The notes under the pieces: model-generated
The model's input: only the letters and a program-made list of their open reading frames with translations
Database searches by the model: none
What the model was told of the DNA's origin: nothing
Origin: Daphnia pulex
Taxonomy: Eukaryota > Arthropoda > Branchiopoda > Diplostraca > Daphniidae
DNA length: 64,000 nt
Direction: 5' to 3'
Assembly (NCBI RefSeq): GCF_021134715.1
Contig: NC_060025.1
Coordinates: 8,680,001 to 8,744,000, forward strand
Part shown: piece after piece, positions 25,001 through 37,000 of the stretch
How the letters are laid out: every line of letters begins with the position of its first letter
Position numbering within the stretch: the first letter of the stretch is position 1
Program-made: the position numbers and the translations under genes

Positions 25001-28000
25001 TCACCAAAACTCAGCTGATGACGGTCCTCAACGACCTCGGCCGGCTCCTGGTCCGCGCCAAATTCCACACGGACCAAATTGAAGGAGTGTAAGTGATTTG
25101 AAATTGGTCCGTCTCTATTTCTGGCCGTTTCTAAATTTATTTTTGTATTTAATTTCCAGGTTGCACGATGCGGAATTGGATGTCGGATCTGAAGAGTCGA
25201 CGAGTGTTGAACGGGCCAGAGGGATCGAACAATGTTTCTGCCCGCCGGGCTATGCTGGACTCTCTTGCGAGGATTGCGCCTTCGGTTACGTCCGTCGCAA
25301 CAGCAGCCGGCGCGGTGAATTCGAATGTCTGGCCTGTCAGTGCAACGGCCACGCGGCCACTTGCCAAGTCGACGACCTGACGGCCTGCAGTCCGTGCCTG
25401 CACAATGCGGTGGGCCGCCAGTGCGACGCCTGCGCCACCGGATACCACGGAGACGCCCGTTCCGGCGGCAGCTGCAAAAGGTGCCGCTGCCCCCTAGACA
25501 CTCCCGTCACCAACAATTTCAGCCCGACCTGCCTCACGACCGGACCTGACACTTACGTCTGCGATCAATGTCCGCCCGGCTACGAAGGCCACCACTGTCA
25601 ACGGTACAAAAATTTCTATTTTTGTTCCACCTGGGCCATTTTTCGTCGAGTTGCCAATTTCGACCGTTAGATGGCGGCCAGAAAAGTTTGAATTTTGACC
25701 GCCAGATGCTTCTCGCTAGTTTCTAATTTTTACCGCTAGATGTCACTTTTGTTTGAATTGTTTTCCTAAACAAATTCATTCAACCATATTTGGTGGGAAA
25801 TTCTAGACAAGTCGGATAAGACGCTGGAGATACGCTGGACAGTGGCTGTCATCTGGTTTCATATTTCATTTGCCTTCCCCCCTTTTATGATTTCTATCAA
25901 TATTCATTCATTCATGTCGTAATCGTCATGTTGTTGTATTTTCTTTCACTTTTATGTTAATTCTTGGGTGTGGACGTGTGGTTCTCTTCGTGTTCTGTTC
26001 AGGTGCGCTGACGGTTACTACGGTAATCCGCTGGTGGCCGGCGGATTCTGCCAGCCGTGCGACTGCAGCAGCAACCAGGAAATCGGGTCGTCGGATTGGT
26101 GCGACAGACTGACTGGCCAGTGCCTGAAGTGCAAAACGGGAACGGCCGGTCAGGCTTGCCAGTTGTGCGCTACCGGTTACTATGGCAACGCTACCGAAGG
26201 CACCTGCCAAGGTGAGATCGTCCCCATTTTCTAGCCGGCCAAGATTTAAAAAAAAAAAGATTAAAATGAAATTAAAAATTTTGTAATGAATTGAACAGAG
26301 TGCCGCTGCTACAGCCAAGGCTCGGCCAGCAACCAGTGCGACCTGGAGACGGGCCAGTGCCAATGCCGGGATCGTTTCGTCGGCAAACATTGCAATCGCT
26401 GCAGGGTAATAAGCCGGACCGAGATTAAAAAATTGAATTCTTCCAAATTAAAATTTTTTAAAATTTTTTGAAATTTTGAAAGGATGGATATGGAGACATT
26501 GAGGCCGGCTGCCGGGACTGCCAGTGCGACTTGGTGGGCTCACTGACGGCCTCGACTTGCGACGTCCAAACGGGTCAATGCAACTGCAAGCCGGGCGTCG
26601 GCACACTCGCCTGCAATCAGTGCCTGGAAGACCATTACGATTTCTCCATTAACGGCTGTCAAGGTAAAAATTTTCTATTTTTATATCCACGCCCATCCGG
26701 TCCGCCTCCTCCGCCGTTTTCTGTGTTTGTCTTGATTGAAACTAAACAAAAACCGGAGAAATAACAAATTTCCGTTCGAGCGTGAAAATGTGTCAACACA
26801 CAAAAAATGGCGTGTCAAAAAGTTAACCAAAAATTTTGAATTTTCGGTTGAGAAAGTTGTCGACGACATTTGATGTGGCCACGAACTCCCCTCCAAAAAA
26901 AGAAGAAGAAGAAAGTCTCAGGTTTTTACCTGCAGCTCTATAGCTCCTCCCACTTTAGCTGAGAAACTCGTGCTCCCATGAACCGCAGGCCGGCTTATAT
27001 CAAAAAGATGTTCAACAATCAATTGATGATGTGAACCCCAGGCTGGTAACTTCCGACGGGCAATTGTTACAGTTGGATGGGATGTGGGTGGTCGCAATTA
27101 TCCGAGAATAAAAAAGAAGAGAAGAACACAAAAAACAGTTGTGTAACTATTTTGAAAGTGGGCCAGCCCGGCTAACGAGGAATCACTTTGGTCTTGTTAG
27201 CCCAGTAAAAGCTCAGCTCAGCTCTTCTTTTTATTTCTTAAAAGCTTTGTTTACATCATATAAACACACAAGAGAGAGACACACACACACTCTTAAAGAG
27301 AGAGAGAGGCTGGGCCGGCAGCAGGCCGTCTGGTTATATGGATGTGGAAGTGAGAGAGGGGTTGATGTGTAGTATATAATGTTTAGAAGAGGCGCCGGCT
27401 GTTGTTTAGTTCAATGAGTTTGTCTTTTCGGATGTTATTTCGGTTTTGTTCCAAAACTGCTGGTCGGCCCGACCAACCCTCGGAAAATGTCCAGCCAACC
27501 GAAACGGACCTCAAAGATCTTTATCCGGCCCGGAGTAAAAAAAAATAAAAAAAAATTTCTGCAGGAAAAACCAATTGGAAATTGTTTGCCAAATGGAAAA
27601 AATTTTTATTTTTATTTTTTAGATTTTCCATCTCCTTCCATTTTGGAACTTGTTTTTTTATATTTTATTTTCTACTCTCGACACAGAAGCTCCTCCCTTT
27701 CCTCCAGCCCTGGAAATATATTTAAGCCCAGGACACACGTTCACCAGTCGTGCGAGGACTTCAAGTCCGTCCGGAGGTTTTTGTCGTGTCGTGTCGTTTT
27801 TTCTTTTGACTTTTAAGACGGGCGAAAAATCGTCGACATGAAAAGAAGAAGATGAAACATTTAGTGACGATTGTTTTCTGGTGGTGGCTGCTGGCCAGCG
27901 AAGTGACGTCCGTCACCGGCACGGACGACGAAGAGGCCGTTTTGGTGACTCGCATCGAGAGCAGTTCTTCCAGTGTCAGGATTAGCACAACTCACAGGCA

Positions 28001-31000
28001 ATCGGTTGCCCAGCGTAAAGTGCCGGCCCGGAATTCCAACGCCCGCAAACATCCGTTCCTCTACAAAAAGGATTACAAGCACTGGCTGGGCTTGAAAACG
28101 GGTCCGTCCAACTCTTTTTCGATAGGAAAACAAATTTGCATTTTGCCCATATAAAGACGGGAGAGAGACGGACACACAAACGAGACAAATGTCGTTTTCT
28201 TTTCGTTCAGGGACGCGCGGGAAACACAAATGGCGAACGTGTTTTTATATTTCGGAGATTGAATTTTTTTTATTGGAAGTTGCGCAACGTGCAACGGACT
28301 TTGTCGGCACTTGGGAAAAAGAAAATGTTTTTCCCTCAATGAACTAATTGATGATTGGACATTGAGAGGGGCGCCATCTGTTAAGAATTTAGGGGGGGGA
28401 TGGTGGGAAAAAATAAAACTTGTTACGTCACTACATGCCGACTTTGACCCTCTTCCCCCCCCCCTTACTTTAATTACTTTTTATTTATTTATTTTTTAAG
28501 ACAAAAAATTTTTATCCAAAATAAAAACTTTTTGTTTTCGCGTGTGAAACGAAAAAAATTTTCTTGTTCCGTGACTAATTTTAGAATTTTTTCGGTGTGT
28601 GTAGTTGGGTGGGGTTATTTTTTTGCTCATCAAAAGTGAAGAATAGTTATGGTTATTATTATTAGGAAGAGAAGAAGAAGAAGAGTTTGACAGTTGAGAT
28701 GGGCAACAGCCGGGAATTCCTTTTCCGGTTTCGCCCCTTTTACATTTGACCTCTGACCAAAGAAGAAAAAACCAAAATTATTCTTTTTTTCTACTTTGGC
28801 ATTGATTCAAAAAAATATTTTTAAAAAATGTTTGTTTTGTTTTGTTTGTTTGTCTTTAGGGTGCAATTGCAATCAATCAGGGTCGGAGAGGAAGACGTGC
28901 AACATCATCACGGGCCAGTGCGAATGCCGGCCCAACGTCATGGGCCTCAAGTGCGACCAGTGCCAAGTGAGTAGAACCTTTTTTCTAAATTTCTTTATTT
29001 CTTGTTTATTTTAAATAAACAAAATGGCCGATGTTCGGTCAAGTGTGGCCCCTTTTTATCCCGCGGGATAAATTTTTCCAGCGGGAATCAATTTTCTCCC
29101 AAATTTATTTATATTTAAAAGAATTTTTGTAATGAAACATTTCCTTCTTTGTCTTGGTTGAAAACAAAAGAAAAACGTTTATAAGAAAAGGGAACCCGTG
29201 CTGACGAATATTTACGATTCGTGATTCTTTTTTTCTTTTCCCGCGTGACTTTTCCAACCAGGCCCTTATTTTCTCCCGTGTCTACGTAACGCTTCGTTAT
29301 TCGATTATTTTTTTTTTCTTGAATAATTATCGGACGAAAAAAAAAAGAAAAGAAAAACAAATTTTTTTTTTTTTTAAAGGGTCGACCCTGGTGGGAAAAC
29401 ACAATCGGAATTTGCATCATCATCATCATCCATCTTTTGATCCAAACTCTTTTTTGGGGTTTTTTGTTTTTTCAACGGGCGGCCATTAGGACATTAGGGA
29501 GTCACGTTGATGGATGTGGCACATTCCCCCCAGTCCGTCCGTCGTCGGCCCGTCATAAATTTGGGCAACGGGAAAGAAAAAGAGGCGCCTCTTTCGTCTC
29601 TGAATGGAAGTAGAGACGGACATTATTCAATTTTTTTGTTTTTTGTTTTGTTTGATTTATTTCCTTGAATGGATGACTGACCCTGACTACGACGACAACG
29701 ACGACGACAGGTTGGATACTGGAATCTAATCTCTGGCCGGGGATGTCAGCCGTGCGGATGCGACGGGACCGGAGCTGTCGACCGGACTTGCCATCCCACC
29801 ACTGGCGCCTGCTATTGTCTGCCCGGCGTCGGCGGACAGTCGTGCGATAGGTGCCTCCCCGGATTCTTCGGATTCTCATCGTCCGGCTGCAAAGGTAAAA
29901 ATTATTTGATTTCATTTGAATTTGAATTTTTTTATCGGAAAATGTTATTTTCTGAATTTCTTTACATTAAACGAATATTATTTTGGATGAAATTGATTTT
30001 AAAATTTAAAAGTTCGGTTTGATCAACATTTATTTTATTTGGAATTTATCTACAAATTTTTAAGAAATAATTTAATTCATTTCATCAATTTGAATTTGAA
30101 TCTTTTTCCTTTTGAAATTTGAAAATTTGATTTCTAAATAACTTGTTTGAAATTGAATTTGAAATTGAAATTTGATTTGGACAAAATAGTTTTTTATTTG
30201 AAATTTTATTTTATGAAATTGTCTACACATTTTTAAGAAATCGTTTAATTAATTTCTGCCAATTGAATTTTAATAAATAGAATGTGAACCGTGCGATAAA
30301 CCGGGCCATATTTGCGATCCGGACACGGGACGATGCGTCTGCCCAACCGGAACTGAAGGCCCACAATGTCAGACCTGCGTCGCCGGAGCCTGGAACCACC
30401 ATCCACTCAAAGGCTGCAAAGTAAAATTGAATTTAAAATTGAAGTTCCATTTCAAATCGAATTGACTAAACGTCCAATTTTGTTCCAGACTTGCAATTGC
30501 CACGCCCAGGGATCTCGGTCCAGCCAGTGCGAGCAATCGACGGGCGCTTGTTCGTGCCGTCCAGGATTCGCCGGAATGCAATGCGACCGCTGCATCCAGC
30601 CCGGCTTTTACGGCTTCCCCATGTGCCAGCGCTGCGACTGCCACCCGACGGGCACCGACACTCTCAACACCAACGGCCACTGCCACCAGCAGGACGGCCA
30701 GTGCCCGTGCAAGGCCAACGTCATGGGCCGTCGCTGCGACACTTGTAAGGACTCGACGTTCGGATTACTCCAAGTCGGCCCAGCATCAACCGAGACGGAC
30801 CAACAACAACATCAACACCAGGAGCTGATGACTAGACATTCATTCGACGATGGCGGATGCACACCTTGCTTCTGCTTCGGACGCTCGTCCAGCTGCACCC
30901 AGGCCCAGCTCTTTTGGTCCCAGGTAAAAATGTCAACCCCTTTTCATTCAATGGTTAAATCTTCTACTCCTTTGCTGGGGTTGGAGGGTAATCCGATCCA

Positions 31001-34000
31001 CTCCCAACAACATCATGTCCGCCTCCTCCCCCCTAGTTGACGTCCAGTTCAAATTTGTTTTCAAGGGCAGGAGCTGGGCCAGAGGGGAGGAAATATCAAA
31101 TTTCAAACTCCTTAAAAGGTTGGACCACCACAAAAAAATGAAACGGAAAAAATTTTCAATGTAATCGAATGCCCCCTCCCGTGGCCGGCCCAAAAAATGT
31201 TAGATTCGGTTTCCCCATCCAAACAAATATTTTTTGATGGACAACATGGACTGGAATGTTATAACATCAAAATGATTTTATTTTAATATTTTTTCTTTTA
31301 AAAAACAAATCAGATGAAGATGGAAGGAAGTCGAGGGTTAATGATTACGTACGACCCGCCCGGCCCGGATGCGCCTAATAACATAGCCAATCCCAACCAG
31401 TTTCCAGTCAACACCCAGGAAATTTGTTACATCAACGTCAGTTTACATTTTCTTCATTTCTTAAGATTTGTTCACTTGAAATGAATTGATTTGTATTTAA
31501 ATGGTTTGTTTTATTGCTGGGCTAATTTAGTTGGCATTACCTGGGGACGGCCAACTTCAATTCAAGACGGGAGAAACGCAGTTGAACGTGACCAACAATT
31601 TGCGGATCGTTCCGGACGTTCGAGGTGACGTCATGATCGGAGTCAGTCAATTTTTCGACACTCCGCTCTACTGGCAGTTGCCCGGCTCCTTCTCCGGCGA
31701 CCGGACCACCTCCTACAACGGCCTGCTCCGCTTCACGGTGACCAATCACGGCGGGTCGACTCTGTTCCCGGACAACATCCTGGCCACTTATCCGCTGGTT
31801 CAGATCCAGGGCAACCGCAAGATCATCCTGGAATATTATCCGCACGCTCCGCACCCCAACGGCCGCTACCAAGTCCGGTAAAAAACACCTCACACCATTT
31901 TTTGGTCCAGCACCCACATTTTTCATTCATTTTTTTAAATTCTCGCCAGATTGCACGAAAGTCTGTGGCGGATGAAAAATAATCCGCAAGCCAAAGTCAG
32001 CCGGGCCATGATGATGGTGGCCTTGCAGAATGTCCAGCACATTTTGATCAGAGCCACCGACTCGATGGATCGAATCAAAGCCGAACTCAAAGACGTCAGC
32101 CTGGAAGTGGCCCTTCCGGCCTCTCCGACCAATTCCACCACCCACCGGAACAGCCCGGCCCTGGCCAGAGGAGTTGAAACGTGCCAGTGTCCATTAGAAT
32201 ACACCGGAGGCTCCTGTCAGGATCCCCATCGGGGATACTATCGCCGATTCAAGTACGACTACGTGTCCAGCACGGTGCTGATCGACCTGGTGGGTGACGC
32301 CCAGCCTTGCCACTGCAACGGCCGGAGTGAAACTTGCGACAGGGAGACTGGGCGGTGCACCAACTGCCGGGAAAGTACCACGGGAGATCATTGCCAGCAG
32401 TGCGCCAAGGGCTTTTACGGCGAACCCAACCAGCCGGGCGGATGCCGGCCGTGCGCCTGCCCGTCGACGGACCGCAATTTCGCCGACTCGTGCCAACTGT
32501 TGCGCAACGGCTCGCAGAGTTGCCAGTGCGCCCGGGGATTCCGCGGCGACCGCTGCCAGAAATGCGACTACGGATATTACGGGAATCCCAGTCAGGGCGT
32601 GGCCTGTCAACCGTGCCTCTGCAACGTCAACGGGAGCGTCAGCGACGAATGCCACGAGCTGACTGGCCACTGCAACTGCAAGCCGGGCATTACCGGACGC
32701 GATTGCACTTACTGCGCTCCCCGCCACGTCATCAGCCCCACCGGATGTACCTGTAAGGATTTAACCATTTCATTTTTTAAAACAACTTTGAATACATTTG
32801 AATTGGTCCATATAATTTTAATCGAATTAAATTGACTCATTTAATTTTAATTCAATTTAATTTGCCCATTTAATTCGGGATTTAATTTTAATCGGATTAA
32901 ATTGGCCCATTTAATTTTAATCGGATTTTATTCTGTCCATTTAATTTTTATTGATTTAAATTTGCCCATTTAATTAAATTATTTGTTTTTAAATTTGCCC
33001 AGCTTGCCAGGATGGTTGCACCGGGGCGCTGTTTGCCGAAGTGGATGAGATGGCCAGCATGATTGCCCGTTTCAACGTGACGGAATACGTTCCACTGCCA
33101 TGGACGGGCCTGTTTTACCAGCAAAACTTGACGGTCCTGCTGGAACAGACTTTGGTGGAACGGCGGGAAGAGTACCAGATCACAGACCGGCTCCTAACCG
33201 GCCCCAACATCCTCCCCTTGGCTCAAATAACTCTGCAACGAGCCAAGGAGATGGAATCGCTGGCCGAACGGTTCCAGACGGAAGCCGCTGATTTACAGCC
33301 CGTCTGCCTAGAGTCCCAAGAGTCTTCCATTTTAGTGTCCAGCATCTTGGAAGGTAATTTAAACAATCAATCATCTCCGACAGTTGATGTCAAAACGGAC
33401 ATTGATTGATTTTGTTTTGGACCTGCCGGGCAGAAATCATCGCCTATTTGAAGAACTACGCCATTGGCGAGACGCCGTCCGTCAACATCAACAAAGCGCT
33501 GGCCGAAGCCGAGAATCACTGGACGTACATTCAGTCGATTGACGTCACGGCCAGGAAATCCAACGCGGCCCGCGAGCTGGAACGCAGCCGCAATTTGCTC
33601 AATAGCCTCGGGAACCTGTTTGACGACGGCAGCGACACGGCCCAGGTGAGGGATCACCTGGAAGGCTTCAAAATCCGACTGGACGACCTGGAAACGTACA
33701 TTTACAAGAGCCGCAACTCGACCGAAGCTGTAACATTCAATTGAATTCAATTTAATTTGATGGAAAATAATTTGAAAAATTTTTTTGGTTCCAGGCGTTC
33801 CAGTCTTTGTCGTTTAGTAACGCCACGCTGGACTCTATCCGTCGATCCATTGCGGAAATCACCGGCAAATCGACTCAGATGGATGTCGATTTGAATTTGG
33901 CGCGTAAACAGAACGTGAATGCTACGCTGGCCATTAGCCGTGCCCGGGCGGGTTTCCAGGGATTGACGACGTTACTGGAACAGCTGAAGGGCAAGAAAGC

Positions 34001-37000
34001 CCAGTGCTCGTCCAGGGAGAGCGAACTGAGCCGTTTGAACCCGGAATACAAGAAAAAGTACGTCCAGGCGGCCCAGGTGCACGCCAATCATTTGTGGAAA
34101 CAGGCCCAGGGGCTTTTCAATCAGTTCAACGCCACCAGGGACGTGGCCGACCATCCGCTCCAGGCGGCCAACGCCTACAAGTCGATCGTCGAGGCCCTCA
34201 AACTGGCCCGGCAAGCGGCCGAAGCGGCCGGCGAGGCTGCCGAAACGGCCTACGGGCGAGCCTATCCAGACGATGTGGACTTGTCGCTGGTGGAGCAGGC
34301 CAGGATTTCCAGGGATAAAAGCCGGGACTTTGTCCAGCGATCGGAGCGTCTCAAAACGGTCGTGTCCAGTCACAAGGAGCAGCTGAAAGGGGAGCAGATC
34401 AAATTGGATTCGGTGGACTCGATCCTGAAAAAGGCCAAGTCCATCAACGATGAGACCAGCACCCACCTGGACAAGTTGCCCCAGGTCCGCGACAAAGCCA
34501 AGGCGGCCGTCGAGAAATCGACGGACGCCCTGGGCAAATCCAACGTCGTTTCCAAGCAAATAATGGACACTAAGGCCCAAATCGATTCAGACCTCAGAGT
34601 CCGTCTGCTGGCCATGCAAAACGGCCGCAATGTCGGCCTGGGAAACATCCCCAAACTCGGTAAAACTAAATTTAATTCATTTAAAATTTGTTTTAATTTT
34701 GTTTTAAAATATTTCAAAAATTGTCCAGTTGACGACGCCCGGAAGAATATGAAACACCTGGACGCCAAGATGACGCATTTGACTAAAAAGAATTTCGAAT
34801 TCCGGTCCATCAATTCCAGCGTGTCGTTGAAGCTGGACGAGTTGCGCAAGAAGATCATCCGGGCCAAACAGGCGGCCTCCAGCATCCGCGTTTCTCTCTC
34901 TGGCAATTCCGGCTCGTGCGCCAGGAGTTTCACTCCACCGCTGCAGCCCAGCAGCGTGTCCAGCATCATGCTGACGTTCGCCTTGAACCACAAGGATCGC
35001 GACTCGTTGCTCTTTTACATGCCGGCCACCAAGAAGCACGGCAACGACCAGGAGACGGACTTTTTGGCCGTCGAGATGCTGGACCGTCAGATCCGGTTCC
35101 TCTGGAACGCTGGCGGAGGCACCACCGTCCTCAGTCATCCGCTCAAACTCCAGCCCAGCCCTGACGACCTGTCGGACGATTCCCGTTGGTACAAGATCGA
35201 AGCCGAGCGGACGGGCAACGTCGGATCGCTCCGGGTGCGGCCAGTCAAACCGGAAAACGATCGGGACATTGAAGGAGTGACGGTGACTGGTGCCGGACCT
35301 GCCCGTTTCACTAAAATCGACCTAACGACGGGCGACAAGCTCTACATCGGTCGGGTGCCGGACAACGCCCCGACGGACCTGAAGACGAGCAAATTCAGCG
35401 GCCACCTGCACCAATTGTGGTACGACGGCCAGCCGGTGGGTCTGTGGAATTTCATGTCGACCAGCGCCGCCGGATGCAGTCCGTCGATGGAAGGCGCCCA
35501 GGAGGCCAAAGACGAGTCGTCGTTCCGTTTCAACGGCCAGGGATACGCCGAGCTGGCCCAGATCCCGCGTTACGATTCCCGCCAGTACAGCATCACCTTC
35601 AGTTTCAAGTCCCTGGACGAGAACGCTCTACTCTTCCTGGCCATCAACGAGACTCACCTGGGCCAGTACATTAGCCTGGAGCTGACGGAAGGATTGATCC
35701 GCTACCAGGTCCGCTACGGGTCCGGCTATGAGATGTCGCTGCAGAGCCGCCAAAAGTACAACACTGGGCAGTGGGTCAAAGTGGAAGCGTCCAGGGTCCT
35801 CATCCGCGGAGTGGAGACGGCCCTGCTCAAAGTGGCGGACGACGAGGAACTCTCGGCCGCTCCTTTCAATTTCGGAGTGCCCGACCTGGAACTGGAAGAA
35901 GCCAAACTCTACGTCGGCGGATTGCCGCCGGATGTCAGCATTTCGCCGGACCTGATGGGCTCCGTTCCGGGCTCCTTCCTGGGCTGCATGAAGGACCTCC
36001 AGGTGGTGGCCTTTGGCATGAATCCACTCCAGGGATCCTTTTACGGAGTGGAAGCCTCGTGCGGATCGCAGACCATCAACAAGATCGTGGCCTTTGCCGG
36101 AACTGGATACATTCAACTCCGGGCCGCCAGACCTACCGGCCGTGACATGAATTTCGGGTTGAGCTTCAAAACGGAAATGCCCGAAGGCATTTTGTTCTTC
36201 TCCGCACCGATTCCGGCCGTAAGTTTTTCATTCATTTTTTTGTTTGAACCGGAATTGAATTTTGAATTTCTATCAAATCCAGGAATCCAGCGATGAGCCG
36301 GCCAATGATGAAGAGTTGCCCATTCGATTGCCTTTGAAAAGTGACAAGGAGGCGGACATGATGTCGCTGACGATCCGCCAGGGCAAACTGGACGCTCGAT
36401 TCCGTTCCAGTGCGGCCGAGGTCGTGTCCATCACTTCCAGCGGAGTTTACAACGACGGCCAGTTCCACAATGTGGTGGTGGTCCGCACCGGAAGAAAAGT
36501 CGAAGTCCTGGTCGACGACATTTCCATCGGGACGATCCGGCTGGCCCGTCAAGTGGGCGGATCATCTTCTTCCGGCGCTTATTCCGGCTCGGATTACTCC
36601 CACTTGATGCTGGGAGGCGTCCGTCCCGAGTGGCTGTCGATGGCTTCCGATTTTATCGGCACCCAGCACTCGTTCACCGGATGCATTGCGGATTTGAGCT
36701 TCAACAACCAACTGGTGGACCTGAGCTACCCCGTCCGGCACTCGGCGGCCGCCGTCGGGCGATGCCAGCACGTGCCAGTGCCTCGGGTGCTGGAAGAGCG
36801 GATGCAGGCCAACGAGAACGCCCTGGCCTCGTGCCGGGAAGTACCCCAGTACACGATCGAGGGGCGGGCCTTTAAATTCGGTGACGCCCCCAACAGTCAC
36901 GTGATGATTTCGGCCAATCGCAAGGAACTGCACAACAGTTTCAACTTCACCATGGACTTCCGCACTCACTACCCCAACGGCCTGTTGCTCTTTTCATCCG

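Larger units (their letters stand above)
26664..28859 (+). other. Laminin intron 10 containing an internal promoter candidate
   Basis: This is the longest laminin intron (2.2 kb), located inside the LE array. It separates a phase-1 donor from a phase-1 acceptor. Apart from the promoter and signal-peptide exon described separately at 27717-28101, it is AT-rich with simple repeats. Confidence 0.7.
25160..30923 (+). other. Laminin central LE array (exons 7-14)
   Basis: Tandem LE modules with the C-x-C…C…C-x-x-C spacing run through eight exons. Several introns split modules at equivalent positions and phases (1 or 0), which fits exon-duplication history. Exon 14 carries a glutamine/histidine-rich insert (about 30799-30826) that interrupts an LE module. 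That insert is not typical of the family and may be lineage-specific. Confidence 0.88.

Noticed and set aside
23563..25077. 504-codon open frame on the minus strand
   Set aside because: It is the antisense shadow of the long GC-rich laminin exon 6. It has no recognisable domains, and the plus-strand laminin frame aligns fully.
34660..34728. Retained coding through laminin intron 20
   Set aside because: The stretch is open in frame, but it is AT-rich like other introns, has good GT/AG ends, and laminin alignment is continuous only when it is removed.
33972..34993. Two ~200-codon minus-strand frames opposite the coiled-coil exons
   Set aside because: These are antisense shadows of a codon-biased coding exon; the composition merely mirrors the laminin coil.
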